A DNA stretch of 54,929 nt from positions 1 to 54,929 of the forward strand of contig JBAZUN010000001.1 in the NCBI GenBank assembly GCA_041661365.1, in the 5' to 3' direction. This document shows positions 17,168 to 25,879 of this stretch, one piece after another. The notes under the pieces were generated by a model. The model ran no database searches. It saw only the letters and a list, made by a program, of their open reading frames with translations, and was not told where the DNA came from. A program made the position numbers and the translations under genes. Source of the stretch: CAITNQ01 sp041661365. GTDB lineage: Bacteria; Latescibacterota; UBA2968; UBA8231. Each line of letters begins with the position of its first letter. The first letter of the stretch is position 1.

Positions 17168-17180
17168 TAGAGAACGCGGA

Positions 17181-18023
17181 GTGATCCAACGACGGACCGC
17201 CGTCCTGATGGTCGCGGTCGCGGCCCTGACCGCCAGCACCAGCGGGGCCCTGGTGCGCCTGATCGACTGGAACCCGGTGGCCGTCGCCGGGGTGCGCAGC
17301 GCCATCGGGGTGCTGGTCTTCCTCGCCGTGCTGCGCCGGCCCCGGTTCACCCTGTCCCGGGTCCAGGTCACCGGCGCCCTGGTCTTCGCCTTCCACACCT
17401 TCTGCTTCTTCGCGGCCCTGCGCCTGACCACGGTGGCCAACGCCGTCTTCCTCTCGTACACGGCGCCGGTCTTCGTCCCGTTCTTCAGCGCCGCCCTGCT
17501 CGGCGAGCGCGCCGGCCGCCGCGACTGGCTGGCCACGGCCGCGGTGCTGGCCGGGATCTCCCTGTTCTTCCTCGACCGGGTCTCGCTGGCGGGCTGGTGG
17601 GGGAACCTGTTGGGCGTGGTCAGCGGGGTGACCTTCGCCTGGTACACGGTCATCCTGCGGCACCGCGACGAGGAGCCGCTGGCCACCCTCATCCTGGGGA
17701 ACCTGCTCACCGCGCTCGGGGGGGTGCCGTTCGCCTTCTGGGGGCCGCTGCCAGAGCTGTCGAGGTGGGGGCTGCTGCTGGTGCTGGGGGTCTTCCAGTT
17801 CGGGCTGACCTACGTGCTCATCAGCCTGGCCCTGCGCCGACTCACGGCCATCGAGACCATGCTCATCCTGACCCTGGAGCCGATCTTCAACGCCCTGTGG
17901 GCCTTCGCGGTGATCGGAGAGCGGCCCGGGCCGTGGGCCCTGGTCGGTGCGATCGTGGTGGTGGTCGCGGTCATGGTCCGGGGGATGGCCGGGGCTAGTG
18001 CTCCGGTAAGGAAATCAGCGTGA
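17181..18023 (+). CDS. EamA/DMT-family transporter
   Basis: This inner-membrane protein of about 280 residues has ten predicted hydrophobic segments in two homologous EamA halves. Recognisable segments are SGALVRLIDWNPVAVAGVR in the first half and LTAIETMLILTLEPIFNALW in the second. The family exports amino acids, nucleosides or other metabolites; the substrate is unknown. GTG 17181 sits directly before the first helix; the frame is also open upstream through palindromic copy D, which I do not regard as coding. The last eight codons and the TGA lie inside copy E, so the natural C-terminus was probably replaced by element sequence. Confidence 0.85.
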   Translation: MIQRRTAVLMVAVAALTASTSGALVRLIDWNPVAVAGVRSAIGVLVFLAVLRRPRFTLSRVQVTGALVFAFHTFCFFAALRLTTVANAVFLSYTAPVFVPFFSAALLGERAGRRDWLATAAVLAGISLFFLDRVSLAGWWGNLLGVVSGVTFAWYTVILRHRDEEPLATLILGNLLTALGGVPFAFWGPLPELSRWGLLLVLGVFQFGLTYVLISLALRRLTAIETMLILTLEPIFNALWAFAVIGERPGPWALVGAIVVVVAVMVRGMAGASAPVRKSA

Positions 18024-18165
18024 GTATCGAGGCCCCCGAGGCGCCCGTCCGGCAAGGCGCCCGAGCGGAGGCGCATCCGAAGGCAGATGCGCTGAGCGAG
18101 GGCAACGACGCAGGACGGGATGGATCGGGGGCCGAATACCAGATCATTTCCTTAACGGAGCACTA
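17996..18165. repeat. Palindromic element, copy E
   Basis: This 170-bp element has 20-bp ends matching at 19 positions (17996-18015 and 18146-18165; core GTGCTCCG.TAAGGAAAT). An adjacent GGCCCCCGA/TCGGGGGCC stem follows. The middle stem matches at 9 of 10 (18044-18053 with 18110-18119), and the inner hairpin GCGCATC/GATGCGC is perfect (18071-18077, 18086-18092). The plus-strand core AAGGCGCCCGAGCGG, hairpin, TGAGCGAGGGCAACGAC has the same orientation as copy D. It overlaps the end of the EamA gene and lies between convergent genes. Confidence 0.85.
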
Positions 18166-18254
18166 ACGCCGCCCGGGATCCCTGAGAACGGCCACGGGGC
18201 GACGCGGCATCCCGCATCGCCCCGCGCGTCGCTCGACGCGATCGAGCGACGGTC

Positions 18255-18464
18255 TCAGACGGCGACGACCGCCTCGGCAGCCGGACCCTTGCGGCCCTGC
18301 ACCACCTCGAACTCCACGCGCTGTCCCTCGCGCAGGGAGCGGAAGCCCTCGCCCTGGATGGCGCTGTGATGGACAAAGACGTCATCCCCGCTGTCCCGCT
18401 GGATGAAGCCGTAGCCCTTGGAGTCGTTGAACCACTTCACGGTTCCGGTTTCCCGCTTGCCCAT
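18255..18464 (-). CDS. csp: Cold-shock protein (single CSD)
   Basis: The 69-residue OB-fold nucleic-acid chaperone begins TGTVKWFNDSKGYGFIQR, with RNP1 (KGYGFI) and RNP2 (VFVHHSAI) intact. It binds single-stranded RNA and DNA and melts secondary structure. ATG 18464 is preceded by AGGAGAGGA; an upstream in-frame ATG at 18509 would add 15 residues not seen in the family. The long AT-richer stretch upstream (to about 18640) would give a leader of about 130 bases, in keeping with cold-shock genes regulated through their 5' leader. Confidence 0.95.
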   Translation of the reverse strand: MGKRETGTVKWFNDSKGYGFIQRDSGDDVFVHHSAIQGEGFRSLREGQRVEFEVVQGRKGPAAEAVVAV

Positions 18465-18606
18465 GTCAGGATCCTCTCCTGTTGGTCTTGTTGGGTCAGC
18501 TCGGTGCAACGTCTCTTGGGAGGAGGATCTCTCAGAACGACGAGCACGACTGCCAACGGTGATAGGCCGGCCCCGCCGGAATGCGGAACCTGGTACGGCC
18601 CGTAAT

Positions 18607-18635
18607 CTAATAAAACCGCCCTCCTAAAAAAAGAA
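18607..18635 (-). promoter_or_regulatory. Candidate promoter of the cold-shock gene
   Basis: On the minus strand, TTCTTT (18635-18630) and TATTAG (18612-18607) are 17 bases apart in an A/T-rich pocket that stands out from the GC-rich surroundings. The resulting leader would be about 135 bases. The -35 match is poor, so this is tentative. Confidence 0.25.
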
Positions 18636-18733
18636 CCCCCTGCAAAAATCACCGCGCCACGGGGTTGGCTCGCCCGGTGCCCTTTTGGGCATTATATTAG
18701 CGCACCCCCGCGGGCACAGAGAGGGATGCACCG

Positions 18734-19672
18734 GTGATCGACCCCACCGACCGAGGCGACGAGAAGACCGGCCGGCAGACGGCCTCGCGGTCGCTGCGCT
18801 CGCGCCTCGACGCGCTGCTCAAGGAAGCACCGCCGGCCAAGACCGCGATCCCGGCGGAGCCGAAGGCCGGCCTACGGCCGGTGGTTTACCAGCGCGAGCT
18901 GCCGCGCCGACCACCGAGAGGCCGGCCGATGGATCGCGCTGTCACCGGGCAGGTCCTGCGGCTCGAGGAGGTCGTGACCGGCGCCGCGGCATCCCCGCCG
19001 CGGGGCGGCTCGGCCTACCTGGTGCAGACCTCGGTGGCGCAACTGGCCGGAACCGAACGGTTCGACCAGGTCTTTGCCGAAACCCTGCGCCGGCCGGAAT
19101 GGCCCCTGCGGTCCAGGCTGACCGATCAGGGGTTTCCCGTTGACGCCGGCCCTGAAGAGGTGGTGTTCCTCGACCTGGAGACCGCGGGGCTGGGGAGCGC
19201 TCCCCTCTTCCTCATCGGCGTGCTGGTCTGGGCCGGCGAGGGCCTGCAGGCCCTGCAGTACTTCGCCCGCGACTACGCCGAGGAGGGTGCGGTCATCGAC
19301 CTGTTCCTGACCGCCCACCAGGACCGCCGCCTGCTGGTGACCTTCAACGGCAAGAGCTTCGACCTTCCCTTTCTCCGGGCACGCGCCGCGGCCACCGGCA
19401 TCCCGTTCGGCTGGGCCCCCTGGCACCTCGACCTGCTTCATGCCAGCCGCCGGGCCTGGGGCGGGGTCCTCCCCGACTGCCGCCTGCAGACCCTGGAGCG
19501 ACAGATCTGCCGCCGGACCCGGTCCGGAGACATCGGCGGCGAGCAGATCCCCGAGGCGTACCATGCCTTTGTCCGCACCGGCGACGCCACCGAGATGGTC
19601 GAGGTGATCCGTCACAACCTCCTCGACCTGGTGACCCTGGCAGAGCTGATGACGCGCTTCCCGGCAGCCTGA
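18734..19672 (+). CDS. mrfB: MrfB/YprB-like DEDDh exonuclease
   Basis: The 312-residue protein carries an RNase H-like exonuclease core in its C-terminal half. The metal-binding residues are Asp147 and Glu149 (FLDLETAGL), Asp210 (NGKSFDLPFL), His294 and Asp298 (RHNLLDLVTL), a DEDDh arrangement. The N-terminal 110 residues are basic and low in complexity. In Bacillus, MrfB (YprB) acts with the helicase MrfA (YprA) in mitomycin-lesion repair independent of UvrABC. Here the gene lies 18 bases before two MrfA-like helicases, which supports the same pathway. GTG 18734 follows GAGAGG. A TATATT at 18693-18698 could be its -10. Confidence 0.85.
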   Translation: MIDPTDRGDEKTGRQTASRSLRSRLDALLKEAPPAKTAIPAEPKAGLRPVVYQRELPRRPPRGRPMDRAVTGQVLRLEEVVTGAAASPPRGGSAYLVQTSVAQLAGTERFDQVFAETLRRPEWPLRSRLTDQGFPVDAGPEEVVFLDLETAGLGSAPLFLIGVLVWAGEGLQALQYFARDYAEEGAVIDLFLTAHQDRRLLVTFNGKSFDLPFLRARAAATGIPFGWAPWHLDLLHASRRAWGGVLPDCRLQTLERQICRRTRSGDIGGEQIPEAYHAFVRTGDATEMVEVIRHNLLDLVTLAELMTRFPAA

Positions 19673-19690
19673 CCAGGGGGAGCCCAGGCC

Positions 19691-22645
19691 GTGGACGTCG
19701 ACGCCTTCCTGGCCCGGCTCGAGCAGGATCCGACCTATGCCGGACAGCTCGTCCACGTGCGGCACCTGCCGGCCCGACCGGCCTGCTGGGCGCAGCCCGA
19801 GCAGCTCGATCCCCCCGCGGTGGCCGCGCTCCTGCCCCGCCTCGGCCTGGATCAGCTCTACTCCCACCAGGCCCAGGCCGTGCGCCTGGCCCTGGCCGGT
19901 GACGACCTGCTGGTGGCCACCGGCACGGCCTCGGGCAAGACCCTGTGCTACGTCCTTCCCATCCTGACCGCGCTCCAGACCGACCCGGCCGGTACGGCCC
20001 TGCTGCTGTTCCCGACCAAGGCCCTGTGCCAAGACCAGTTCAGGCGGATCTCCGGGCTGCTGGAGCGGGCCGGCCTGACCGACCGGATGGCCGGCGTCCT
20101 CGACGGCGACACCCCGGCCGGGGTGCGGCGCCGACTGCGCGATCAGGCTGGCCTGGTCTTCAGCAACCCCGACATGCTCCACGCCGGGGTCATGCCGCGG
20201 CACGATCGCTGGGCCAGATTCCTCGGCGACCTGCGCTACCTGGTGCTCGACGAGCTGCACGCGTACCACGGCATCCTGGGCTCGAACCTGGCCCTGGTCC
20301 TGCGGCGGTTCTGGCGCCTGTGCCGGCACTACGGCTCCACCCCGCGCCTGATCGCCTGCTCGGCCACGGTGGCCAACCCGGCGGAGTTCGGCCGGCGGCT
20401 TACCGGCCGCGAGCTGACCGTGATCGACGAGGACGGCAGCCCGCGCGGTCGCCGCACCTACGTCTTCTGGAACCCGCCGCGGATCCGCGACACCCGGTAC
20501 CGCTCGCGGCGCAGCGCCAACGTCGAGGCCCACGAGCTGATGGCCCGGCTGATCGAGCAGGGCACGCCGACCATCACCTTCTCCAAGGCCCGGATGACCG
20601 CGGAGCTGATCCACCGGTACGTGCGCGAGACCCTGGCGCGCACGGCCCCCCACCTCTGCGACCGGGTGACCCCGTACCGCGGCGGGTACCTGGCCGAGGA
20701 GCGCCGGGCCATCGAGGAGCGGCTCTTCCGCGGCGAGCTGCTCGGGGTCAGCACCACCCCGGCCCTGGAGCTGGGGATCGACGTGGGCACCCTCGACGCC
20801 TGCATCATCGTCGGGTACCCGGGCCGCCGCTCCTCCTTCTTCCAGCAGGCGGGCCGGGCCGGCCGTCAACGCGAGGGCTCGGTGACCTTCCTGGTCGGCC
20901 TGGACACGGCGGTCAACCAGTACGTGATGAACCGCCCCGACTACCTCTTCGAGGTGGCGATCGAGCAGGCGGTGATCGACCCCGAGAACCCCTTCGTGGT
21001 GCTGGAGTACCTGCGGTGCGCAACCCACGAGCTTCCCCTGGAGGCCGACGAGGTGCCGGGGTTCGGCCCGCACGCCGAGCTGGCCCTGCAGGTCCTAGCC
21101 GGTAACGGCAAGGTCCGCCGGCTAGGGCCGCGATGGTACCACGCCGCCGCCGAGGTCCCCCACTACGAGGTACTCCTGCGCGGATACGGGGGCGACACCG
21201 TGGTCATCCAGGACGTTGACAGCGGCGAGGTGGTCGGCGAGCTGAGCGAGTACAACGCCGAGCCGATCCTCCATCCCGGGGCGATCTACCTGCACCGGGG
21301 CGATACCTATCGGGTGCTGGAGCTGGACCTGAGCCGCCGCCTGGCCCTGATCCGGCGCGAGGAGGTCGACTACTACACCCAGCCCCTGGGCGGCACCGAC
21401 GTGCACCACGTCGACCACCGGCTCCGCGACAAGCCGTTCGGCACCGGCCGGGCCTGTTGGGGCGAGGTGACCTCCCACTTCCACACCTCGGCCTATGAGA
21501 GGATCGACTTCTACTCCCTGGACGCCGTCTCGCAACACGGGCTCGACCTGCCGGTGCTGACCCTGGAGACCACGGCCTTCTGGCTGGTGCCGCCCGAGTG
21601 GGTGATGGACCGGGTGCGGCAGGCCGGGCTCGAGGTGCATCTCGGCCTGCGCGGCGTCGGGTACGCCACGCGGATGCTCCTGCCCCTGTTCCTCACCTGC
21701 GAAACCCTGGACTTCTCGCACAGCGTGGGCTGCGCCAACGCGCCGTGGAACGCCGTCTTCGTGTACGAGCGGCATCTGCACGGGGTGGGGTTCACCCTGA
21801 AGGCGTACGAGCGGCTGCACGAGATCATGCCGGCGGTGCGCGACCGGGTGGCGGCCTGTCCTTGCGAGGACGGGTGCCCCTGCTGCGTCGGCAAGCCGCT
21901 GCGCCAGACCGCCGCCTGGAGCGTGGAGCGCGGCGAGGCCAGCATCCCGAGCAAGGTCGCGACCCTGATGATCCTCGACGGACTGCTGGGGGACGGCTCG
22001 CGGCTGCGCGGTACCGAGGCGGTGATGCCCGGTACCGCCGCCGACCGGCTGCGCCTGGAGCAGGCCCTGCGCCGGCGTCTGGAGCGGCAGCGGGAGCCGG
22101 CGGTCTTCCACCCGATCATCCCCGCATCGGCCATGACTACGGCGTACCCGGCCGTTGAGCCGGAGCGCGAGCTGGCCAAGCCCGACGTTACCCGACGGCT
22201 CGGACGGCGATTGGGCGTCGACCGCGACCTGCATCGACGGATCGCGACGCGGACCCGGCAGGTCGGACCCCGGGTCGACCGGGTCGAGGACCGACCGATC
22301 GGGCCAGAAGACGCGATGCCGCCTGATCTCGCTAACAAGGGTGAGTCCCAGGTACCCGACGACCTCATCGAGACAGTCCCCACCGAGCCGTTGTCCAGCA
22401 CGGTCAGGATGGGCGAGGCTTCGTCTCCGCCCGCACCCCCAGCTCCGACCAAGGCCGGGCCAACGCCGTCCTCCGAACAGCCACCTGACTCATCCAGTCC
22501 CACCGGACCGGCTGGCCGCGTCGTCTTCCTCGGCGACCGGCTGGCGGCCCGGGCCCGACGACGGCGGGACGAGCCATCAGACCTGAAGCCGGACGCGGAC
22601 GGGCCGACCGCGTCATCCCCCTCAGCCGAACCGGGGAATCCGTGA
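19691..22645 (+). CDS. mrfA: MrfA/YprA-like DEAD/H-box helicase, first copy, with long tail
   Basis: The 984-residue cytoplasmic helicase has motif I GTASGKT (78-84), motif II DELH (187-190), motif III CSAT and motif VI QQAGRAGRQ. A C-terminal four-cysteine zinc-binding (MZB/DUF1998) region has CPCEDGCPCC near residue 722. This matches MrfA-type 3'-5' DNA helicases. After about residue 790 comes a Pro/Ser/Arg-rich, apparently disordered tail of about 190 residues that the second copy lacks. GTG 19691 follows GGGGGAG. Its TGA overlaps the GTG of the second helicase. A repair role beside MrfB is inferred from family knowledge. Confidence 0.88.
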   Translation: MDVDAFLARLEQDPTYAGQLVHVRHLPARPACWAQPEQLDPPAVAALLPRLGLDQLYSHQAQAVRLALAGDDLLVATGTASGKTLCYVLPILTALQTDPAGTALLLFPTKALCQDQFRRISGLLERAGLTDRMAGVLDGDTPAGVRRRLRDQAGLVFSNPDMLHAGVMPRHDRWARFLGDLRYLVLDELHAYHGILGSNLALVLRRFWRLCRHYGSTPRLIACSATVANPAEFGRRLTGRELTVIDEDGSPRGRRTYVFWNPPRIRDTRYRSRRSANVEAHELMARLIEQGTPTITFSKARMTAELIHRYVRETLARTAPHLCDRVTPYRGGYLAEERRAIEERLFRGELLGVSTTPALELGIDVGTLDACIIVGYPGRRSSFFQQAGRAGRQREGSVTFLVGLDTAVNQYVMNRPDYLFEVAIEQAVIDPENPFVVLEYLRCATHELPLEADEVPGFGPHAELALQVLAGNGKVRRLGPRWYHAAAEVPHYEVLLRGYGGDTVVIQDVDSGEVVGELSEYNAEPILHPGAIYLHRGDTYRVLELDLSRRLALIRREEVDYYTQPLGGTDVHHVDHRLRDKPFGTGRACWGEVTSHFHTSAYERIDFYSLDAVSQHGLDLPVLTLETTAFWLVPPEWVMDRVRQAGLEVHLGLRGVGYATRMLLPLFLTCETLDFSHSVGCANAPWNAVFVYERHLHGVGFTLKAYERLHEIMPAVRDRVAACPCEDGCPCCVGKPLRQTAAWSVERGEASIPSKVATLMILDGLLGDGSRLRGTEAVMPGTAADRLRLEQALRRRLERQREPAVFHPIIPASAMTTAYPAVEPERELAKPDVTRRLGRRLGVDRDLHRRIATRTRQVGPRVDRVEDRPIGPEDAMPPDLANKGESQVPDDLIETVPTEPLSSTVRMGEASSPPAPPAPTKAGPTPSSEQPPDSSSPTGPAGRVVFLGDRLAARARRRRDEPSDLKPDADGPTASSPSAEPGNP

Positions 22646-24975
22646 ACGCCGACGCCTTCCTGCAGATCCTGCGTGCCAAGCGCTTCTACCGCGATCAGAT
22701 CATCCACGTGCAGGAGCTGCCGGCCCGCTCGGCTCAGTACCGCGAGGTGGCCGACGGACTCGACCCGCGGGTGACCGCGGCGCTGTCCCACGTCGGGATC
22801 GAGCGGTTGTACAGCCATCAGGCCGAGGCGGTCGAACAGGTACGGACCGGCGCCAGCATCGCCGTCGTCACCGGCACGGCCAGCGGCAAGACCCTGTGCT
22901 ACGTGGTCCCGATGGCCGAGGCCCTGGTGGCCGAGCCGCGCGCGACCATGCTCTGCCTCTACCCGACCAAGGCCCTGGCCCAGGATCAGCTCCGCGGCCT
23001 GGAGGGATTCCTGCAGGCCCTGGACCTCGGCCTGCTCGCCGGCACCTACGACGGGGACACCCCGGCCGCGCAGCGCCGCCGGATGCGCGACCACGGCAGC
23101 GTGGTGCTGACCAACCCCGACATGCTGCACCAGGGGATCCTGCCCCAGCACGCCCGCTGGAACCGCTTCTTCACCCATCTGCGATACGTGGTCATCGACG
23201 AGGTCCACGCCTACCGCGGGGTCTTCGGCTCGCACCTGGCCAACGTCATGCGGCGGCTGGCCCGGATCTGCCGGCACTACGGCGCCAACCCGCAGTTCAT
23301 CTGCTCCTCGGCGACCATCGCCAACCCGCGCGAGCACGCCGAGCGGATCTGCGGGGTGCCGGTCGCCCTGATCGACCAGGACGGCTCACCGCGCGGGCCC
23401 AAGCGATTCGTGCTGTGGAACCCGCCGGTGATCGCTCAGACCGCCATGGGTCCGGTGCAGAACTGGCGCCTGGGAGGCGAGCGGCGCAGCGCCTTGGGCG
23501 AAGCCGTGGAGCTGCTGAGCCTGCTGGTTCAGGCCGAGGTGCAGACCATCGCCTTCGTCCGCACCCGCCTGGCCGCCGAGCTGATCTTCAGGGACTGCCG
23601 GGACCGCCTGCAGCCGGTCTCGCGGCGGCTGGCTGAAGCAGTGCACGCCTATCGGGGCGGGTATCTGCCCGAGGAGCGCCGGGCCATCGAGCGGCGGCTC
23701 GCCGCGCGGGAGATCCTGGGGGTGGCCAGCACCAACGCCCTGGAGCTGGGGATCGACATCGGCTCGCTGGACGCCTGCCTCCTGGTGGGGTACCCCGGCA
23801 CCGTGGCCAGCCTGTGGCAGCAGGCCGGCCGGGCCGGCCGGGGCCGCGAGGAGTCCCTGGTCGTCCTGCTGGCGCAGAACGCGCCGGTAGACCAGTTCCT
23901 CATGGCCCACGCCGAGTACCTGTTCGCGCGCAACCCCGAGCAGGCCGTGGTCGACCCGGACAATCCCCACATCGCCGTCGGTCACCTGCAGTGCGCCGCC
24001 GCCGAGCTGCCCCTGGCCGATACGGAGGTGCCGGGGTTCGGGCCGTACGCCGGACCGGTCCTCGAGCTGCTCGAGGAGGACCAGCTCGTCCGTCACCTCG
24101 ACCGGCACTGGTACTGGGCGAGCCAGGAGTTTCCAGCGGCCAAGACCAACCTGCGCAACATCGCCGGCCCGGTCTACACCATCCAGGACGAGGCCGACGG
24201 CCACCGCGTAATCGGTACCATGGACGAGATCAGCGCCCTGTCGCAGCTCCACGACCACGCCGTGTACCTGCACGGCGCCGACACCTACTTCGTCAACCGC
24301 CTCGACCTGGAGCAGAAGATCGCCCACGTCGAGCGCCGCGACCTGGACTACTACACCCAGGCCGTGACCACCTCGGAGATCCGCATCGACCGCACCGATC
24401 AGGAGGGGAGCTGTCGCGACGGCCTGCTGGGGTACGGCGACGTCACCGTAGCCACCGCCATCCCGATGTTCAAGAAGATCCGCTTCCACGCCCGGGACAG
24501 CCTCGGCTTCGAGCAGCTCGAGCTGCCGCCGCAGCTCCTGGAGACCGTGGCTTTATGGTTCGCGCCTCCCGCGGAGATGACCCGGATCATGACCGAGCGC
24601 CGTCTGGTGGTCGGCGAGGCTTTAGTGGGATTGGCCAACCTGCTGGTCGAGGTGGCGCCGCTCTACGTGATGTGCGACACCCAGGACGTCGGTACCGTGG
24701 TCGACGCCCGCAACCTGGGCCGCGACGTCCTCTTCCTCCACGACCGCCATCCCGGGGGGATGGGGTACGCCCGCCGCTGCCTGGAGCGCTTCGAGGAGAT
24801 CCTGCACACCATGGCCGAGGTGGTGCGGCAATGTGGCTGTGAGGACGGCTGCCCATCCTGCGTCGGCTCGGCCGTGCCGCCGGCGGCCCTGACCGACCTC
24901 GACTCGGCGGTGCGGGGCCGGATCCCGAGCAAGGAGGGCGCGATCTTCCTGCTGGACGGGCTGGGGATCGACTGA
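22642..24975 (+). CDS. mrfA: MrfA/YprA-like DEAD/H-box helicase, second copy
   Basis: The 777-residue paralogue of the preceding helicase has motif I GTASGKT, motif II DEVH, CSSAT, QQAGRAGRG and the zinc-binding CGCEDGCPSC near residue 732. It ends soon afterwards, as usual for the family. Start and architecture mirror the first copy (opening ADAFLQIL against VDAFLARL), but the sequences are clearly diverged, so this is an old duplication, not a recent one. GTG 22642 overlaps the previous stop (GTGA), so both are made together, possibly as a heteromeric pair with the exonuclease MrfB. Confidence 0.88.
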   Translation: MNADAFLQILRAKRFYRDQIIHVQELPARSAQYREVADGLDPRVTAALSHVGIERLYSHQAEAVEQVRTGASIAVVTGTASGKTLCYVVPMAEALVAEPRATMLCLYPTKALAQDQLRGLEGFLQALDLGLLAGTYDGDTPAAQRRRMRDHGSVVLTNPDMLHQGILPQHARWNRFFTHLRYVVIDEVHAYRGVFGSHLANVMRRLARICRHYGANPQFICSSATIANPREHAERICGVPVALIDQDGSPRGPKRFVLWNPPVIAQTAMGPVQNWRLGGERRSALGEAVELLSLLVQAEVQTIAFVRTRLAAELIFRDCRDRLQPVSRRLAEAVHAYRGGYLPEERRAIERRLAAREILGVASTNALELGIDIGSLDACLLVGYPGTVASLWQQAGRAGRGREESLVVLLAQNAPVDQFLMAHAEYLFARNPEQAVVDPDNPHIAVGHLQCAAAELPLADTEVPGFGPYAGPVLELLEEDQLVRHLDRHWYWASQEFPAAKTNLRNIAGPVYTIQDEADGHRVIGTMDEISALSQLHDHAVYLHGADTYFVNRLDLEQKIAHVERRDLDYYTQAVTTSEIRIDRTDQEGSCRDGLLGYGDVTVATAIPMFKKIRFHARDSLGFEQLELPPQLLETVALWFAPPAEMTRIMTERRLVVGEALVGLANLLVEVAPLYVMCDTQDVGTVVDARNLGRDVLFLHDRHPGGMGYARRCLERFEEILHTMAEVVRQCGCEDGCPSCVGSAVPPAALTDLDSAVRGRIPSKEGAIFLLDGLGID

Positions 24976-24980
24976 GCGGG

Positions 24981-25823
24981 TCAGCGGGAGGGCGAGGGCC
25001 GACGGCGCGGTGGCGCTTTGGCAGCGGTCTTCGCCTTGCCTGGTTCCCGGCGACGGGTGAAGCAGAGCGCGGTCCAGATCTCGTCGATGGCGGCGACCTT
25101 GAAGTCGACCAGCCCGAGCGACAAGCCCAAGGCCCGGACCGGTTGCTGGGTCAGATCGGTCTCCATCCCCGAACTCTTCTTGGGCCAGGCGATCCACAGG
25201 CGGCCGCGGTCGACTGCCGAGGCCACCTTGCCGATCCCCACCTCCAACTCGTCGCGGTTCCGCACGAACCAGACGATCACGTCCGCACCCGGACCCAGCC
25301 GCCGTCGCTGGGTCGCTCCCTCCGGCAGGGGACCCAAGGCTCGGGCAAAGGAGTCAGGCGCGTGGAGGAGGACCAAGCCGCACCCCGGACCGATCCCCAG
25401 CTTCGCCGGCAGCGGCGTGCCCGAATACCCGGCCATCACCGATCCAGGGACCACCGGATCGACCGGCGAGCCGGTCAAGGCCGCGACCAGGGCCGAGAGC
25501 AGCTCCTCCCATGCGGTGAAGACCGCATCCGGGAGGACCTTCTTGACCCGGGCGATCTTCTCCGGGGCTCCGCCGACGAAGACCAGCGGCACCGCGCGGG
25601 TATCCTTGTAAGTCCGGACCCGCACCCCGAAGTCACGGCCCTGGGAGGGCAGGCGGGTCAGGTCGATGAGGATCGCGGCCGGCGGCGCCGAGCGCAGGTC
25701 GCGCAGGGTCGGATCGCACAGCGGAGCAGCGTCGACCTCGTACCCGGCCGCGCGCAGGACCGTGGCCCGTTCCTCGGCCTCGCGCTCGTTCCAGTGGATC
25801 AGACGCACCCGGACCGCGGTCAT
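24981..25823 (-). CDS. DUF3052 protein with receiver-like N-terminal domain
   Basis: The 280-residue cytoplasmic protein has two parts. Residues 1-115 resemble a degenerate CheY-like receiver fold (RLIHWNEREAEERATVLRAAG, ILIDLTRLPS, VPLVFVGG); the usual acidic pocket and phospho-Asp are not convincingly present. From MAGYSGTPLPAKLGIGPG onward it matches the DUF3052 pattern, with VIVWFVRNRDELE, LWIAWPKKSSG and GLVDFKVAAIDEIWTALCF. A lysine/arginine-rich tail closes it. The function is unknown. ATG 25823 has AGGAGGAA upstream. It converges on the helicase operon with only five bases between stops. Confidence 0.7.
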   Translation of the reverse strand: MTAVRVRLIHWNEREAEERATVLRAAGYEVDAAPLCDPTLRDLRSAPPAAILIDLTRLPSQGRDFGVRVRTYKDTRAVPLVFVGGAPEKIARVKKVLPDAVFTAWEELLSALVAALTGSPVDPVVPGSVMAGYSGTPLPAKLGIGPGCGLVLLHAPDSFARALGPLPEGATQRRRLGPGADVIVWFVRNRDELEVGIGKVASAVDRGRLWIAWPKKSSGMETDLTQQPVRALGLSLGLVDFKVAAIDEIWTALCFTRRREPGKAKTAAKAPPRRRPSPSR

Positions 25824-25879
25824 CGGTTCCTCCTGGCGTTGCCGGCCCAAACGACATCAGTGCGAGGTTCCCTTCCGTC

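Noticed and set aside
13046..18165. Integron-type attC sites flanking gene cassettes
   Set aside because: Single genes between structured palindromes recall attC cassettes, but I see no GTTRRRY core sites at the ends, arms differ from attC layout, and no integron integrase is present in the window.
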